DNA from: Ilyonectria destructans
Taxonomy: Eukaryota; Ascomycota; Sordariomycetes; Hypocreales; Nectriaceae
DNA length: 11,911 nucleotides
Assembly (NCBI GenBank): GCA_020740775.1
Contig: JAHEWK010000074.1
Coordinates: forward strand, 1-11,911
Reading direction: 5' to 3'
Both the position numbers and the translations under genes were made by a program. Shown in pieces: positions 1 through 8,480 of this stretch; position 1 is the first letter of the stretch; every line of letters starts with the position of its first letter. Under the pieces are notes generated by a model that was not told where the DNA came from, searched no databases, and was given only the letters and a program-made list of their open reading frames with translations.

Positions 1-86
1 ATATTAAAAGTAATATCTCTCGCTTATATACTCATTTATATAAATTTCATTACTTCCCCTAATAATAATATCTCTTTCAAAATAAT

Positions 87-194
87 CTATTTTTTCTTTT
101 TTTTCTTTTTTTTAAGCCCTTCTATCCTTAAATTATTCCCCTTTTACTTTTTCCTTTAGTTTTCTCGCTCCTCCCTTTTTTTTTCCCTCTTCAA
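87..194. repeat. Pyrimidine-rich low-complexity tract
   Basis: The plus strand here is almost entirely C and T, with runs of T up to nine long broken by single C's and short CCC/CTCC blocks. The purines are confined to a few short groups. I see no coding pattern. It could be the antisense of a polypurine tract or simple low-complexity DNA; nothing next to it decides between these. Confidence 0.6.
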
Positions 195-241
195 ATAACT
201 TTTAAGTTAATTTTTTTATATATTTTTTATTAATTTATAGT

Positions 242-339
242 TTTCTTATTAAAAAGTTAATTAATTTAATAATAAGAAATTAAATTTATTTAAAATATAA
301 ATTTCTATATAAATAAATTAACTTTTTATTAATAAGAAA
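242..339. repeat. 98-bp near-perfect inverted repeat (hairpin or MITE-like)
   Basis: The left arm (242-268) and right arm (310-339) are reverse complements over about 27-30 bases, apart from one 3-base indel and one or two mismatches; both contain TTTCTTATTA..AAAAGTTAATT. The inner 42 bases are also partly self-complementary (AGAAATT..AATTTCT), so nearly the whole 98 bp could fold as one hairpin. No clear target duplication is seen, so MITE status is a guess. Much of the symmetry could be helped by RIP-driven TA richness, but the 27-base arms are too long and specific for that alone. Confidence 0.55.
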
Positions 340-407
340 TAGTAAAATATAATATTAAAAGTTTAATTATTAAAAAATTAATATATTTAAAATAATTAAT
401 AGAAACT

Positions 408-566
408 ATAAGAAATAAAGTAGTATACCTAATTTACAGTAATAGACCTTTCTACCTATAGAGCTAAAAGATCAATCAGTATCTGTACAACCTATAGAGA
501 CTGCACTATATATCTAGATATAAGGGGCCTATAGGGCTTGCCCGACCCTATAGCATATATTCTATA
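408..566 (+). repeat. Left LTR of TRIM copy A
   Basis: It aligns along its whole length with 879-1035, differing mainly by C/T and G/A changes plus about one indel near the 3' end. It keeps more C and G than its partner, for example in the GCCCGACCC segment near 541. It carries A-type markers shared with 879-1035 but not with copy B, such as an AGTAATA segment and one extra base in the CCTTTCTACC stretch. Confidence 0.75.
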
Positions 567-878
567 ACTATCCCCCCTTTAGTAATAGTATATCCCGAGC
601 TATATAGCGACCCTCTACCGACCGTATAGGCCTAAGGTATAGAGAGAGATACTGCTATAAGCTCTGCTTCTAGCAGCTATAGCCCAGTTCAACCTGATAG
701 CTCTACTAGGGGCCTGGCCTCCAGCGCCTAGGGATATATACTAGATGTTAACCCCTAAGGCCTAGGCTGCTAATAGCTCTGCTCTATAAGCTTAATATAA
801 GCCTAATACAGTTATAAGGTTGCCGGATTAAATAGTTGACCTTCTATATAGCCAGAAGACTTAGGTTATATAGATATA

Positions 879-1035
879 AGTAAGGGATAGAGTGGTATAT
901 TTAATCTATAGTAATAAATCTTTCTATCTATAGGGCTAAAAGATTAATTAGTATCTATATAACCTATAGAGATTATACTATATTTAGATAAGGAGTCTAT
1001 AGAGCTTATTTAACTCTATAGTATATATTCTTATA
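879..1035 (+). repeat. Right LTR of TRIM copy A
   Basis: It is the partner of 408-566. It is heavily RIP-mutated: GCTTATTTAACTC stands where the left LTR has GCTTGCCCGACCC. It ends CTTATA and is followed by the AAACT target duplication. It retains the start GTAAGGGATAGAGTGGTAT, which shows that the G at the second base of the element is ancestral. Confidence 0.75.
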
Positions 1036-1673
1036 AAACTTATTATTAAGAGGTTAAAATACTTTAATATATATATACCTAAAGGGGGAATTAAAAGCTT
1101 AATAGTAAAAAAGAATACTAATAATAATATTAATAATATAAACTATATATTCAGTTATTTAAAGATTAATAGTTATTTAAATAGATTAAATTTTCTAGTC
1201 TAATTAATTATCTTTTTTAATATCTTAATAAGCTATAAAATAGCTATATCTTAAAAAAGCTAAATCTACTACTAAAAAAGCTAGATTTAAAAAGTATAAA
1301 TTTATAATAGATATAAAAGCTCTATAAGCTTTTTATATTTAATTATTCTTTTATTCTTATATATATCTTAATTAACTACTTAACTAATTACTTAACTAAT
1401 ACTTAATTAACTAAAGATATCTTTTATTTTATACTACAGACTAATATAGTTTTTTCTAATTTTAAAAAACTTACTATAAATAAAATATTATAAAATAAAT
1501 TTAATCTTAATTTTTATAAAAAAGCTTAATTAATTACTGAAAAATAAATATAAATAAAATTTATAATATAATAATATCTATATAATATAATTAGATAAAT
1601 ATATATATTTTATTAATATTATAATATTTAAATTTTATTTATTTATTTAATATACTATTTTACCTATATTTAG
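1036..1673. other. AT-rich interval between the TRIM copies, no gene seen
   Basis: There are stops in every frame on both strands, almost no CpG and no recognisable protein remnant. It holds a 12-base tandem array (1367-1413) and a pair of similar AAAAAAGCTA-containing segments near 1251-1292. The remainder is TA-rich DNA typical of RIP. Confidence 0.6.
1367..1413. repeat. Four-unit 11-12-bp tandem repeat
   Basis: The units are 1367-1378, 1379-1390, 1391-1401 and 1402-1413, all variants of CTTAAYTAAYTA. The first and last units are identical (CTTAATTAACTA). This is a short minisatellite inside AT-rich DNA with no coding context. Confidence 0.65.
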
Positions 1674-1997
1674 GCCTATAGAACTCCTTCTTACTAAATT
1701 AGCAGGAAAAAACCTAAAAGCTATTTCTAGCTATAGAATAAAAACCTCACTGCAGTTTCACTCTGCTACCCCTAAAGGCTGCTTATTATTATTAGGTCTA
1801 TACTAGTAATCTTATTACCAGCCTTATTCAGGTTCGCATATATACAAGTCGCCCTCTGCCTGGCCCGGCGCCTCTGGGTTATAGAGGCGCTATCAGGGGG
1901 GTCCCTTCGGAGTCACAGCAGCCAGAACTAAAACCTCTATCTTCCTTCCGTAGCTCGGCGGGCAGTACAGTGGCCCCCCAGCCACTAATATTATAAA
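1674..1997. other. GC-richer island that escaped RIP; identity unknown
   Basis: This stretch keeps many CpA, TpG and CpG dinucleotides (for example CTCACTGCAGTTTCACTCTG, and GCCCGGCGCC near 1863-1872) that are missing elsewhere. It therefore contrasts with DNA on both sides. It ends at the 5' flank of TRIM copy B. It contains a strong hairpin at 1868-1890. No open frame of useful length is visible and I do not recognise the sequence. It may be single-copy DNA, a fragment too short to trigger RIP, or a late insertion. Confidence 0.6.
1868..1890. repeat. Perfect 8-bp-stem hairpin, GC-rich
   Basis: GCGCCTCT (1868-1875) is followed by the 7-base loop GGGTTAT and the exact reverse complement AGAGGCGC (1883-1890). 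There is no T-run after either arm, so it does not look like a Pol III terminator. Confidence 0.7.
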
Positions 1998-2002
1998 TTT
2001 AT

Positions 2003-2161
2003 TATAAGGAATAGAGTGGTATACTAGATCTATATAATAGACCTCTAGCCTATAAAGCCAAAAGATCAATCAGTATCCGCATAACCTGCAGAGACTGCAC
2101 TATACATCCAGATATAAGGGGCCTATAGAGCTCGCCCGACCCTATAGCGTATATCCTTACA
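2003..2161 (+). repeat. Left LTR of TRIM copy B (least mutated LTR of the family)
   Basis: It retains CTTACA at 2156-2161, GCCCGACCC and several CpA/CpG sites. It contains a TATA-like CTATATAATAG about 26 bases from its start (2029-2039), where an LTR promoter might lie. Against the right LTR I count roughly 25-30 positions where this copy has C or G and the other has T or A. There are about three of the opposite kind, one deletion and no clear transversion. Confidence 0.8.
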
Positions 2162-2356
2162 ACTATCCCCCCTCTAGCAATAGTACATCCCGAGCTATAC
2201 GGCGACCCTCTACCGACCGCACAGGCCTAAGGCACAGAGAGAGATACTGCTGCAAGCTCTGCTTCCAGCAGCTATAGCCCAGTTTAACCCGACGGCTCTA
2301 CTAGGGGCCTGGCCTCTAGCGCCCAGGGAACACCAGATATCAACCCCTAAGGCCTA

Positions 2357-2373
2357 GGCTGCTGCTAGCAGCC
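2357..2373. repeat. Hairpin inside TRIM copy B
   Basis: GGCTGCT (2357-2363), a 3-base loop GCT, then AGCAGCC (2367-2373) form a perfect 7-bp stem. The matching part of copy A is RIP-mutated and no longer pairs fully. Confidence 0.6.
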
Positions 2374-2475
2374 CTGCCCTGTAAGCCTAATATAAGCCTA
2401 ATGCAGTTATAAGGTTGCTGGATTGAATAGCCGACCTTCTGTACAGCCAGAAGACTCAGGTTGTGCGGATATAAT

Positions 2476-2633
2476 TATAAGGGATAGAGTGGTATATTAG
2501 ATCTATATAATAGACCTCTAGCCTATAGGGCTAAAAGATTAATTAGTATCTATATAATCTGTAGAGATTATACTATATATTTAGATATAAAAAGCCTATA
2601 GAGCTTATTTAACTCTATAGTATATTTCTTATA
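2476..2633 (+). repeat. Right LTR of TRIM copy B
   Basis: It is a RIP-mutated partner of 2003-2161. It begins TATAAGGGATAGAGTGGTAT, ends CTTATA and is followed by the TTTAT duplication. It shares the B-type CCTCTAGCC segment with the left LTR, which copy A lacks. Confidence 0.8.
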
Positions 2634-2638
2634 TTTAT

Positions 2639-4600
2639 ATTAAAAACCTTTTTTAATAAAATAAAATAAAATATAATATTAATAGAGAATATTATAATTT
2701 TATAAGGGATTTAATAATAATAATTAGATAGTAAAAAGATATATTTCTAATAATAATAAAATTAAAATTTATTTCTCTTTTTAATTAGAGGGATAATATT
2801 ATTAATTATTTAAGTTTTATTCTTTAGTTAGACTATATATTAGCTAACTATTAACTTCTTATTTACTATTAGACTTTAATATATTCTCTCTATTATAAAA
2901 TCCCTTTATTAACCTATAGTATTTTTATTAAATAGTTAATAGTTTAATTATAGAAATTATAAATATTCTAACGTAGCTAATTTACTTAAAAGTATTAAAT
3001 TTTAATTATTTAAAAATAGTAAATCTTAAAAATGAGAAATTTTAATTATAAGTAGAATAATATTATTAATATAATTAATAATATTATTAGGAAATTAGAT
3101 ATATTTATAAATTATAATATTAATTTCTAATTTTTATAGTATTTAAATTCTTATTAGCTTAATTACTTTTTATTTAAAGAGTAATTATATTAAAAGTAAT
3201 TAAAATTATATAATATAGTAGCTATATAAATATAGCTATATCTACTTAAATCTAATTTCTTTTTCTTTTTATTATTATTATTTTATAGATCTATATTACT
3301 TATTATTCTCTCTATTTATTTTTTTCTTTTTAATTTTATCTTTTTTTTATATATTATAATATCTTTAATTTCTATTTAAAATTATATTTATTTAAATAAA
3401 TATTTAATTATACTTCTTAAAGTACCTTTTAAATTTTAATTTTAATTACTTTAATTTATTTATCTCTATATAAAAAGTCTATTAAAATTATAGATATTTA
3501 GTATATACTCTATTTTTATTTATTTTATAAAATAATAAGATTAATTAATTTTAATTCTTTATAAATTAAATTCCTTTTAATTTAAAAATAATTTTCTATT
3601 TTATAATAATACTATCTTTAGTTATTATTAATATTATATTTAGATTAAAGCTATTTATAAACTATAAATTTTTTCTTCTTTTTAATAATTTATTTATTAA
3701 TTATTTTAATATAATTATAATAATAAAAAAAGATACTTTTAATTTTAGCTTTTTTTATTAATTTATATAGTAGCTTTTAGAGTATATTAATAGCTCTTAC
3801 TGCCTTTTTAATTTAATCTTACTATAAATTAAAATTATAAAGATTATAATCTTATTACTAAAGAGTTTTTACTATATAGAGAAAATTTACTCCATATATT
3901 ATAGATTAAAAGAATTTATAGCTATTACTTTAATAGATATTATTTATTTTAAATACTTAAAGTAAATTAATTAATATTTTCTTTAGAAAGTTTAATTTTA
4001 ATATAAAATTCTTATTATTTTTTATTATATTACTCTAGCTATCTATAAGTTCTTTAGTAATTTATATTAAATTATAAATATTACTTCTAACTTCTTAATA
4101 TAAATATTATTAAGTATAGATTTTAAATAAATAATATTTAGAATATCTAAAATTAAATTAATTACTAATATTTTTAATTATTTATATTAAATATAGAGTT
4201 TTCTATTTAAATAGCAGCTAAAGCTATATTTTATTAGAAGATTAAATTTATTACTAATAATATCTATAAGAATAAAAATGATTAAAATTAAACTTTTTTT
4301 TATTTAAAGATAACTATTAGTTAAAATTTTACTTTAGGTTTTTACTATTAAATTTTAAGTAGTTTTAATTATATTTCTTATTATAATTAAAAATAAAATA
4401 ATTTAAAAAAAATTATAATATTAAATAAAAAGAATAAAAATAAAAAAAAATCTAGATTTTTTTTTTACTTTTTATTAAAATTTATATTATTATATTTTTT
4501 AATTATTAGCTATTTAAAAATAAGTAGATTTAAATTCTAATTATAGAGGTTTTTTCTTATAGATATTAATAGTTTTTTTTTATATATTTTAATACTAATT
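2639..4600. other. RIP-degraded transposon DNA, unassigned
   Basis: About 2 kb with no usable open frame on either strand. From about 3200 the plus strand is T-rich with many TTTTCTTTTT runs. That makes the minus strand A-rich, as in the chromovirus remnant next to it, so minus-strand coding remnants are possible. I read the minus strand in all three frames between about 3300 and 4400 and could not match it safely to any domain. The 3' untranslated region and 3' LTR of the minus-strand chromovirus should lie somewhere in the right half, but no second LTR copy is present for comparison. It includes a perfect palindrome at 4442-4465. Confidence 0.5.
4442..4465. repeat. Perfect 24-bp palindrome, A9-TCTAGA-T9
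   Basis: Nine A's, TCTAGA and nine T's form an exact palindrome; the T-run continues one base further. It lies just beyond the 3' end of the minus-strand chromovirus coding region. The T-run, read on the minus strand, could be what is left of a polypurine tract, but no LTR start can be fixed. Confidence 0.6.
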
Positions 4601-4735
4601 AAATTTTAATTTTAATTTTAATTAATTAGTTATTAAAGCTTTTTATAGTCTTTTTATTTTATTAGTAATTTCTTATTTTATAATCTTTCTTTAGATAATT
4701 ATATTTTTATTTAAATTTTATAGCTAGTTTAATAT

Positions 4736-4895
4736 ACTTTTTAATTAATCTTTATATATTTTTTATATTATTTTTAGTAATCTACTAATTATACTCTAAT
4801 AGTTAGTTTTTTTATTTAATTAAAAAGTAATTTACTTTTTATTTTTATTATTTATTTTTTATTTTTTTTATTTTTTACTAAAAGTTAATTTCTTT
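4736..4895 (-). pseudogene. Chromodomain at the integrase C-terminus
   Basis: The reverted codons on the minus strand fit the chromodomain pattern: V..IL, then a basic stretch, Y.+KW+.. (stops TAA where Trp TGG is expected), N.W.P..NL+NA, and a final L+..Y helix. In chromoviruses this domain binds methylated histone H3K9 and directs integration into heterochromatin, which suits the setting. It is the last recognisable coding segment of this element. Confidence 0.75.
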
Positions 4896-4919
4896 AAGAT
4901 TTAAAATTAATAGTAATTT

Positions 4920-5110
4920 AAATTAATTTTAATTCTTAAGATATTAGAATTTTAAAAGGCTAATATAGAATATATTATAAATATAACTATATTTATTTAA
5001 AAAGGCTAAATAATATATTTATAATTTAATTTTCTTAAGAATTTAAAATAAATTAATTCTTTTTAATATTAATTTATATTTTTCTTTTTTAATATTAAGG
5101 TTTTTTATTA
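4920..5110 (-). pseudogene. Integrase C-terminal GPY/F module and FHVSLL motif
   Basis: The reverted minus-strand codons fit K.L.P.++GPF.I...IG..AYRL.LP...+IHNVFHVSLL, the standard end of a chromoviral integrase. The FHVSLL part is at 4954-4975 and the GPF part near 5030-5050. It lies directly upstream of the chromodomain. Confidence 0.8.
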
Positions 5111-5299
5111 TAAGATTAATTAGACTGCTAGTTATAGAAGAAATATTCTTATATTATTTATTATGATTATCTATCTATCTTTTTATAGCTTTTTTTTAAT
5201 ACTCTTTAAGATTTTTATATAATTCTTTAAAATAAGATATTTTTATATTAGCTTTTAGTATTCTCCTTTTAAATATATTATTCTTAATATATAAATTTA

Positions 5300-6200
5300 A
5301 ATTAAAAAAATAGTCTATTAAGATTTTAAAAAAAAGAATTTAATTATATTATTTTTAATATTATTATATATATATTATACTAACTATAATAATACTATCT
5401 AATTATTTTATTATTTATTAATAAAATATCTTAAGTAATATTTTAAAATTTAATTTATTCTTTCTATTTATCTATTAATTTATAGATAAAATACTATTAA
5501 AAGGTATTTTTTAATATTACTTTAATAGTATAATTTAAATTAAAAGTTATTTATAAATATTAAATCTTTATTACTTATAATTTCTATAGAGAATTTATAT
5601 TTTAATTTAATTTTATTATAGAAAAATTCTATTAGCTTTATTATATTAATTATTATTTAAATAGAAAGAAATACTATATACTTTATATATTAGTTAATTA
5701 TTATTAAAATTATATTAATTCTTTTTTCTTTTTATTAAATTAATAGAAATTCTATAATAAAATCTATTAAAATTTCTTATTAAAATTAATTTAATATTAA
5801 AAATAATATAAACTTATTAAAAATAATATAAACTTATTAAAAAGTTTATACCTTTTTACTATAGCTTCTTAATAGACTGTATATATTTATATTTAATTTT
5901 TAATATTTTTATTTATTTCTATTTAGTAGAAATATTTTTAAAAAAAAAATCAATTTTAGAATAGCTAGTAAATAGATTATTATAATATAGTTATAGAAGA
6001 ATATACTTTATAGCCTCTTTATTTAGAATAAATAACTATTACTTATAATAGAATAATCTATTTTTAATAGATTAAAATTTACTTTTTTTAATTATTATTA
6101 TAGAGTTATTTTTCTTTTAATATTATATCTTTAGATTTTTATTCTAAAGGAATTAAATTAACTTTATAATTAAATAGAATACTACTATTTTATAAATCTC
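5300..6200 (-). pseudogene. Chromovirus integrase core, D-D-35-E triad readable
   Basis: In a single minus-strand frame the first Asp (GAT, 5762-5764) sits in a W.EI.MDFI-type motif. The second (AAT from GAT, 5570-5572) sits in a VSD+...F-type motif. The Glu (GAA, 5462-5464) sits in a reverted HPQTDGQTER-type motif. The spacing between second Asp and Glu is 35 residues, the exact D-D-35-E of retroviral-type integrases. A reverted VVDR.TK motif follows the first Asp. Downstream, L..Y.R.F+N..Q.DW..LLP.AE.AYNN-type codons run to about 5340. The upstream His-His-Cys-Cys finger (about 5900-6090) is too blurred to assign residue by residue. The integrase inserted the element DNA into the host chromosome. 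Confidence 0.88.
5801..5840. repeat. Perfect 20-bp tandem duplication
   Basis: Two identical 20-bp units (5801-5820 and 5821-5840) lie in the integrase remnant just upstream of the first catalytic Asp on the minus strand. The length is not a multiple of three, so it would shift the frame. Perfect identity suggests that it arose after the RIP damage. Confidence 0.7.
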
Positions 6201-6479
6201 TTTTTAAAATATAATCTTTTTAGCTATTAGAAAAAAGATAGATAGCTTATAGTTTATTTTTTTTAAACTTAATAAATTTAATTTTTTAGAGTTAATTTAT
6301 TTAATATACTCTCTAGAGAATTTATAGATAAATTCTTTTTATTCTTATTAATATTCTCTTAATTTTAAACTTTTTATTTTATTTAATTAAAATTCTTTTT
6401 ATACTTTAGAATTTAAATTATTTTAATTTTAACTAATTAATATTTTAATTAGTTAAATAATTTAATATTTAGAGGCTTT

Positions 6480-6880
6480 TTATTTTTAAATTTAAGCTAT
6501 TTTAATAGATTATTAGCTGGATTTATCTTTTTAAATTTATATTTTATTATAAAATTATAGAATATAAGATAGATATACTATTTAATCTACCTACTATTAA
6601 ATCTAAAAGTTTTTATAAAATTTTATAAATTAAAATAATTACTTAAGATTTTAATAGAAATTATAGCCTTTTTAAGATAGTATTATTAATATTTACATAA
6701 CTTTATAAAAGCTATTAATTTCTAATTTAGAGTATTATATTCTAATTTAAACTTTTTAAATTTTTATAACTAAAAGATAAAAAAAATAGTATAATTCTTA
6801 TTTATTAAGCTGGAAAGTAATTCTAACTATTATAAATCTAAAGGTATTAATCTTTAAGTAAATAGAAAGAAATAGATTAT
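6480..6880 (-). pseudogene. Chromovirus RNase H domain remnant
   Basis: The minus-strand codons ATT AAT ACC TTT AGA TTT ATA ATA read TDASGFAI when reverted for RIP, the first catalytic Asp block of Ty3/Gypsy RNase H; the Asp codon is 6846-6848. A reverted SQ follows nine codons after the Asp block, as in GAVLSQ-type sequences. Upstream (6960-6880) there is a W...C..AF..LK-like segment. The later RNase H motifs are blurred and the right-hand boundary is approximate. Confidence 0.75.
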
Positions 6881-6949
6881 AATACCTTAAGAGTAATATT
6901 TTTTAAAAAGCTTAAATAAGCCAGTAAAATATTTATTTTTTAATCTTAT

Positions 6950-7356
6950 TTAGTAAAATATATTTTAATTTCTTCTTATTTATATTTTCCTTTAGTAAAT
7001 TACTTAAAAGTATAGTAATCTCTAAATATCTATAGATAAATCTATAATAGAAATTATAAAATTCTAGAAATATCTAAATCTCTTAAAAGATTTTAAATTC
7101 TTTTTATTTAGCTATTATTTAGACTCTCTTAAAATCTATTAATATCTTTTTATTTAAGAGGATAAATTTAAGATATTTTACTTTATATTAATAGAAGAAG
7201 TATTTAGATTATTTAGTAAAAAGTTTAATTTTATAAAGTTAATTAAGTACTTATTAAAGATATTTATATAAAAATTCTAATTCTTTAAAAAGATAAAAAT
7301 ATTATTTAGATAAATTATATAAATAGTATTTAGTAGGCTCTATAGAGCCTAATAAA
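6950..7356 (-). pseudogene. Chromovirus RT, C-terminal half, with YLDD motif
   Basis: The codons TAT CTA AAT AAT ATT TTT ATC TTT (minus strand, 7312 down to 7289) read YLDDIFIF once each AAT is taken back to GAT. Upstream codons fit the helix before the active site (..AL..LLN...). Downstream, a stretch corresponding to C.F......YLGF.IS..GI..DP.KV..I..W (about 7200-7085) is followed by one corresponding to ..FLGF.NFYRRFI...S....PL..LLK (about 7075-6985). These are hallmark Ty3/Gypsy segments. One frame shift falls after YLDD. The domain is cut at 7356, near where the conserved FGL.NAP..FQ motif would lie. Confidence 0.88.
7334..7351. repeat. Perfect 18-bp palindrome at the element junction
   Basis: TAGGCTCTA followed by its exact reverse complement TAGAGCCTA. 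It lies inside the chromovirus RT, five bases from the start of the inserted LTR at 7357. It may be chance, or the palindrome may have been a favoured insertion target. Confidence 0.6.
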
Positions 7357-7665
7357 TATTAAGAAAGTACTATTAGACTTATATTAAGTATTAATTTAAC
7401 CTATTAATATACTAAATATAATAGGCTTATAGAGGTAACTTAAGATTTAACTCTATTTCTATTTAATATTAGCTCTATCTTATTATATAATAAATACCTA
7501 GAGAAAATTAAAATAATAAGAAAAACCCAGAATAAATAAAATATAAGAATACCAGCAAATTACTACTAGAATCTATTAAAATTAGCCTATAAGCTTAAGC
7601 TTTAAGTAGGCCTACTTAAAGCTAGAGATTAATATAAAATAGAAGAAATAAGTTTCTAGAAATAG
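7357..7665 (+). repeat. 5' LTR of the nested element
   Basis: It matches 11055-11240 plus about 11795-11911. The start TATTAAG fits a RIP-mutated TGTTAAG. It holds a TATA-like TATATAATAAATA (7485-7497) shared by both copies and a 24-bp perfect palindrome (7599-7622). The 3' end is uncertain because its partner runs off the window; sequence identity holds to at least 7665. Bases 7352-7356 (ATAAA) are the predicted left target duplication. Confidence 0.72.
7599..7622. repeat. Perfect 24-bp palindrome within the LTR
   Basis: GCTTTAAGTAGG is followed directly by its exact reverse complement CCTACTTAAAGC. The second LTR has the same segment (about 11846-11869) with several transitions, so the palindrome is an ancestral part of this LTR. 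Confidence 0.7.
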
Positions 7666-7970
7666 ACTTATTAAATTAAAATCTAATTATACTACTTTAT
7701 CTATCTTAAGTTCTATTTCTTTTCTAATTATAGCTTTTAGCTGCTATCTCTTATAATTCTTTAACTTTTATTTCTTTTAAAAGATTAATATAGAAATATA
7801 AAATAAAAAAGATTATATAAATATCTGCCTAAATTAAAACTTTAGTAAAATCTAACTAATTAATTATTAAGTTCAGTCTAAATAAGCTATAGTAATTCTT
7901 TATAGACTCTATAAAGGTCTTATTAGCTAATAAAAATAAAAATAAAAAATAAGATTCTATTAAGTAATTA

Positions 7971-8010
7971 ATTATAGAAGAGGTAATAATTATAGAAGAG
8001 GTAATAATTA
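7971..8010. repeat. 18-bp tandem duplication in the Gag remnant
   Basis: Two perfect units (7971-7988, 7989-8006) plus four further bases. Eighteen bases equals six codons, so it keeps the frame. This is either an old codon-repeat in Gag or slippage after RIP. Confidence 0.7.
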
Positions 8011-8480
8011 GATAAAATACTAAATATAAAGTCTATTAGAAGACTTTAAGTTTATTAGAAATAGCTTTTAGTTAGAAATATTAAACCTCTAGTAGAATTA
8101 GAAAAACCTTTAGAGATATTTTAAAGCTAGCTTATATAATTTAAATTAATAATAATAATAAAAATTATAACTATAGATACTATAGAATCTAATTAAGATC
8201 TCTATAAGATAAATATTATAAGAATTAAAAGAATACTTTAATTTAGATACTTTAAGGCTTACTATAGTAATAAGTAGCTTATTTAAAAATACTATATAGT
8301 ATTACTAAAAGACTATAAATTTTATATTAAGAATATAAAAACCTCTAGCTTATAACTATAAGCTTCTATTTAATAAAGCTATTAATATTAAGGTTAATAA
8401 TTAGATTTATATAATTAAATCTAATAATAATCTCTAATTAGGCTTATTAGCAGTATATTAAATTAAATAGATAATAACTA

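Larger units (their letters stand above)
407..1035 (+). mobile_element. TRIM-like miniature LTR element, copy A
   Basis: Two direct repeats (about 408-566 and 879-1035, period 472) flank a ~312-bp interior. The outer ends read TATAAG..CTTATA. The start of the second repeat keeps GTAAGGG, so the ancestral ends were probably TGTAAG..CTTACA, a TG...CA LTR terminus. The five bases AAACT occur directly before the first repeat (403-407) and directly after the second (1036-1040). That is a perfect 5-bp target duplication, although it requires one base to be missing at the 5' end. The interior has no open frame and no recognisable gag or pol. Size and build match terminal-repeat retrotransposons in miniature, which need proteins from another element. 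The orientation is nominal and I did not find a convincing primer-binding site. It is the more RIP-damaged of the two copies. Confidence 0.75.
2003..2633 (+). mobile_element. TRIM-like miniature LTR element, copy B
   Basis: It has the same structure as the copy at 407-1035: 159- and 158-bp direct repeats (2003-2161, 2476-2633; period 473) around a 314-bp interior. The left LTR ends CTTACA, unmutated, the exact reverse complement of the inferred ancestral start TGTAAG; the present starts read TATAAG because of a G-to-A change. TTTAT lies directly before (1998-2002) and directly after (2634-2638), a perfect 5-bp target duplication. The interior is the best preserved part of the family, rich in GGCC and CCTAGG words, with a hairpin at 2357-2373, and it has no open frame. 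No tRNA-complementary primer site starting TGG follows the left LTR and no purine tract precedes the right one. Mobilisation by a full-length element is therefore an inference from the ends and duplications. Confidence 0.85.
4736..7356 (-). pseudogene. Ty3/Gypsy chromovirus pol remnant (RT-RNase H-integrase-chromodomain), 5'-truncated
   Basis: Read on the minus strand and allowing only C-to-T and G-to-A changes, the order of domains is that of a chromovirus polyprotein. It starts in the RT palm about 15 codons before YLDD (7301-7312). The RT thumb/connection follows (FLGF.NFY.RFI type, about 7080-6990), then RNase H (TDAS, 6841-6851). Integrase has its catalytic residues at 5762-5764, 5570-5572 and 5462-5464. 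A GPY/F-type C-terminus ends in an FHVSLL motif (4954-4975), and a chromodomain lies at about 4736-4895. The element would have copied and integrated itself, with the chromodomain probably steering insertion to heterochromatin. It is dead: stops throughout, and frame shifts between YLDD and RNase H. The gag, protease and N-terminal RT are absent here because another LTR element begins at 7357. The interrupted part should continue to the right of the window. Confidence 0.88.

Noticed and set aside
2010..2024. ATAGAGTGGTAT in the TRIM LTR as a tRNA A box (SINE head)
   Set aside because: No matching B box lies at the right distance, and the element has LTR-type ends with 5-bp duplications.
407..2633. 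The 472/473-bp direct repeats as a satellite array
   Set aside because: Each locus has only one full unit plus a ~158-bp repeat. Both loci have separate perfect 5-bp duplications at TG...CA-type ends, which satellites would not have.
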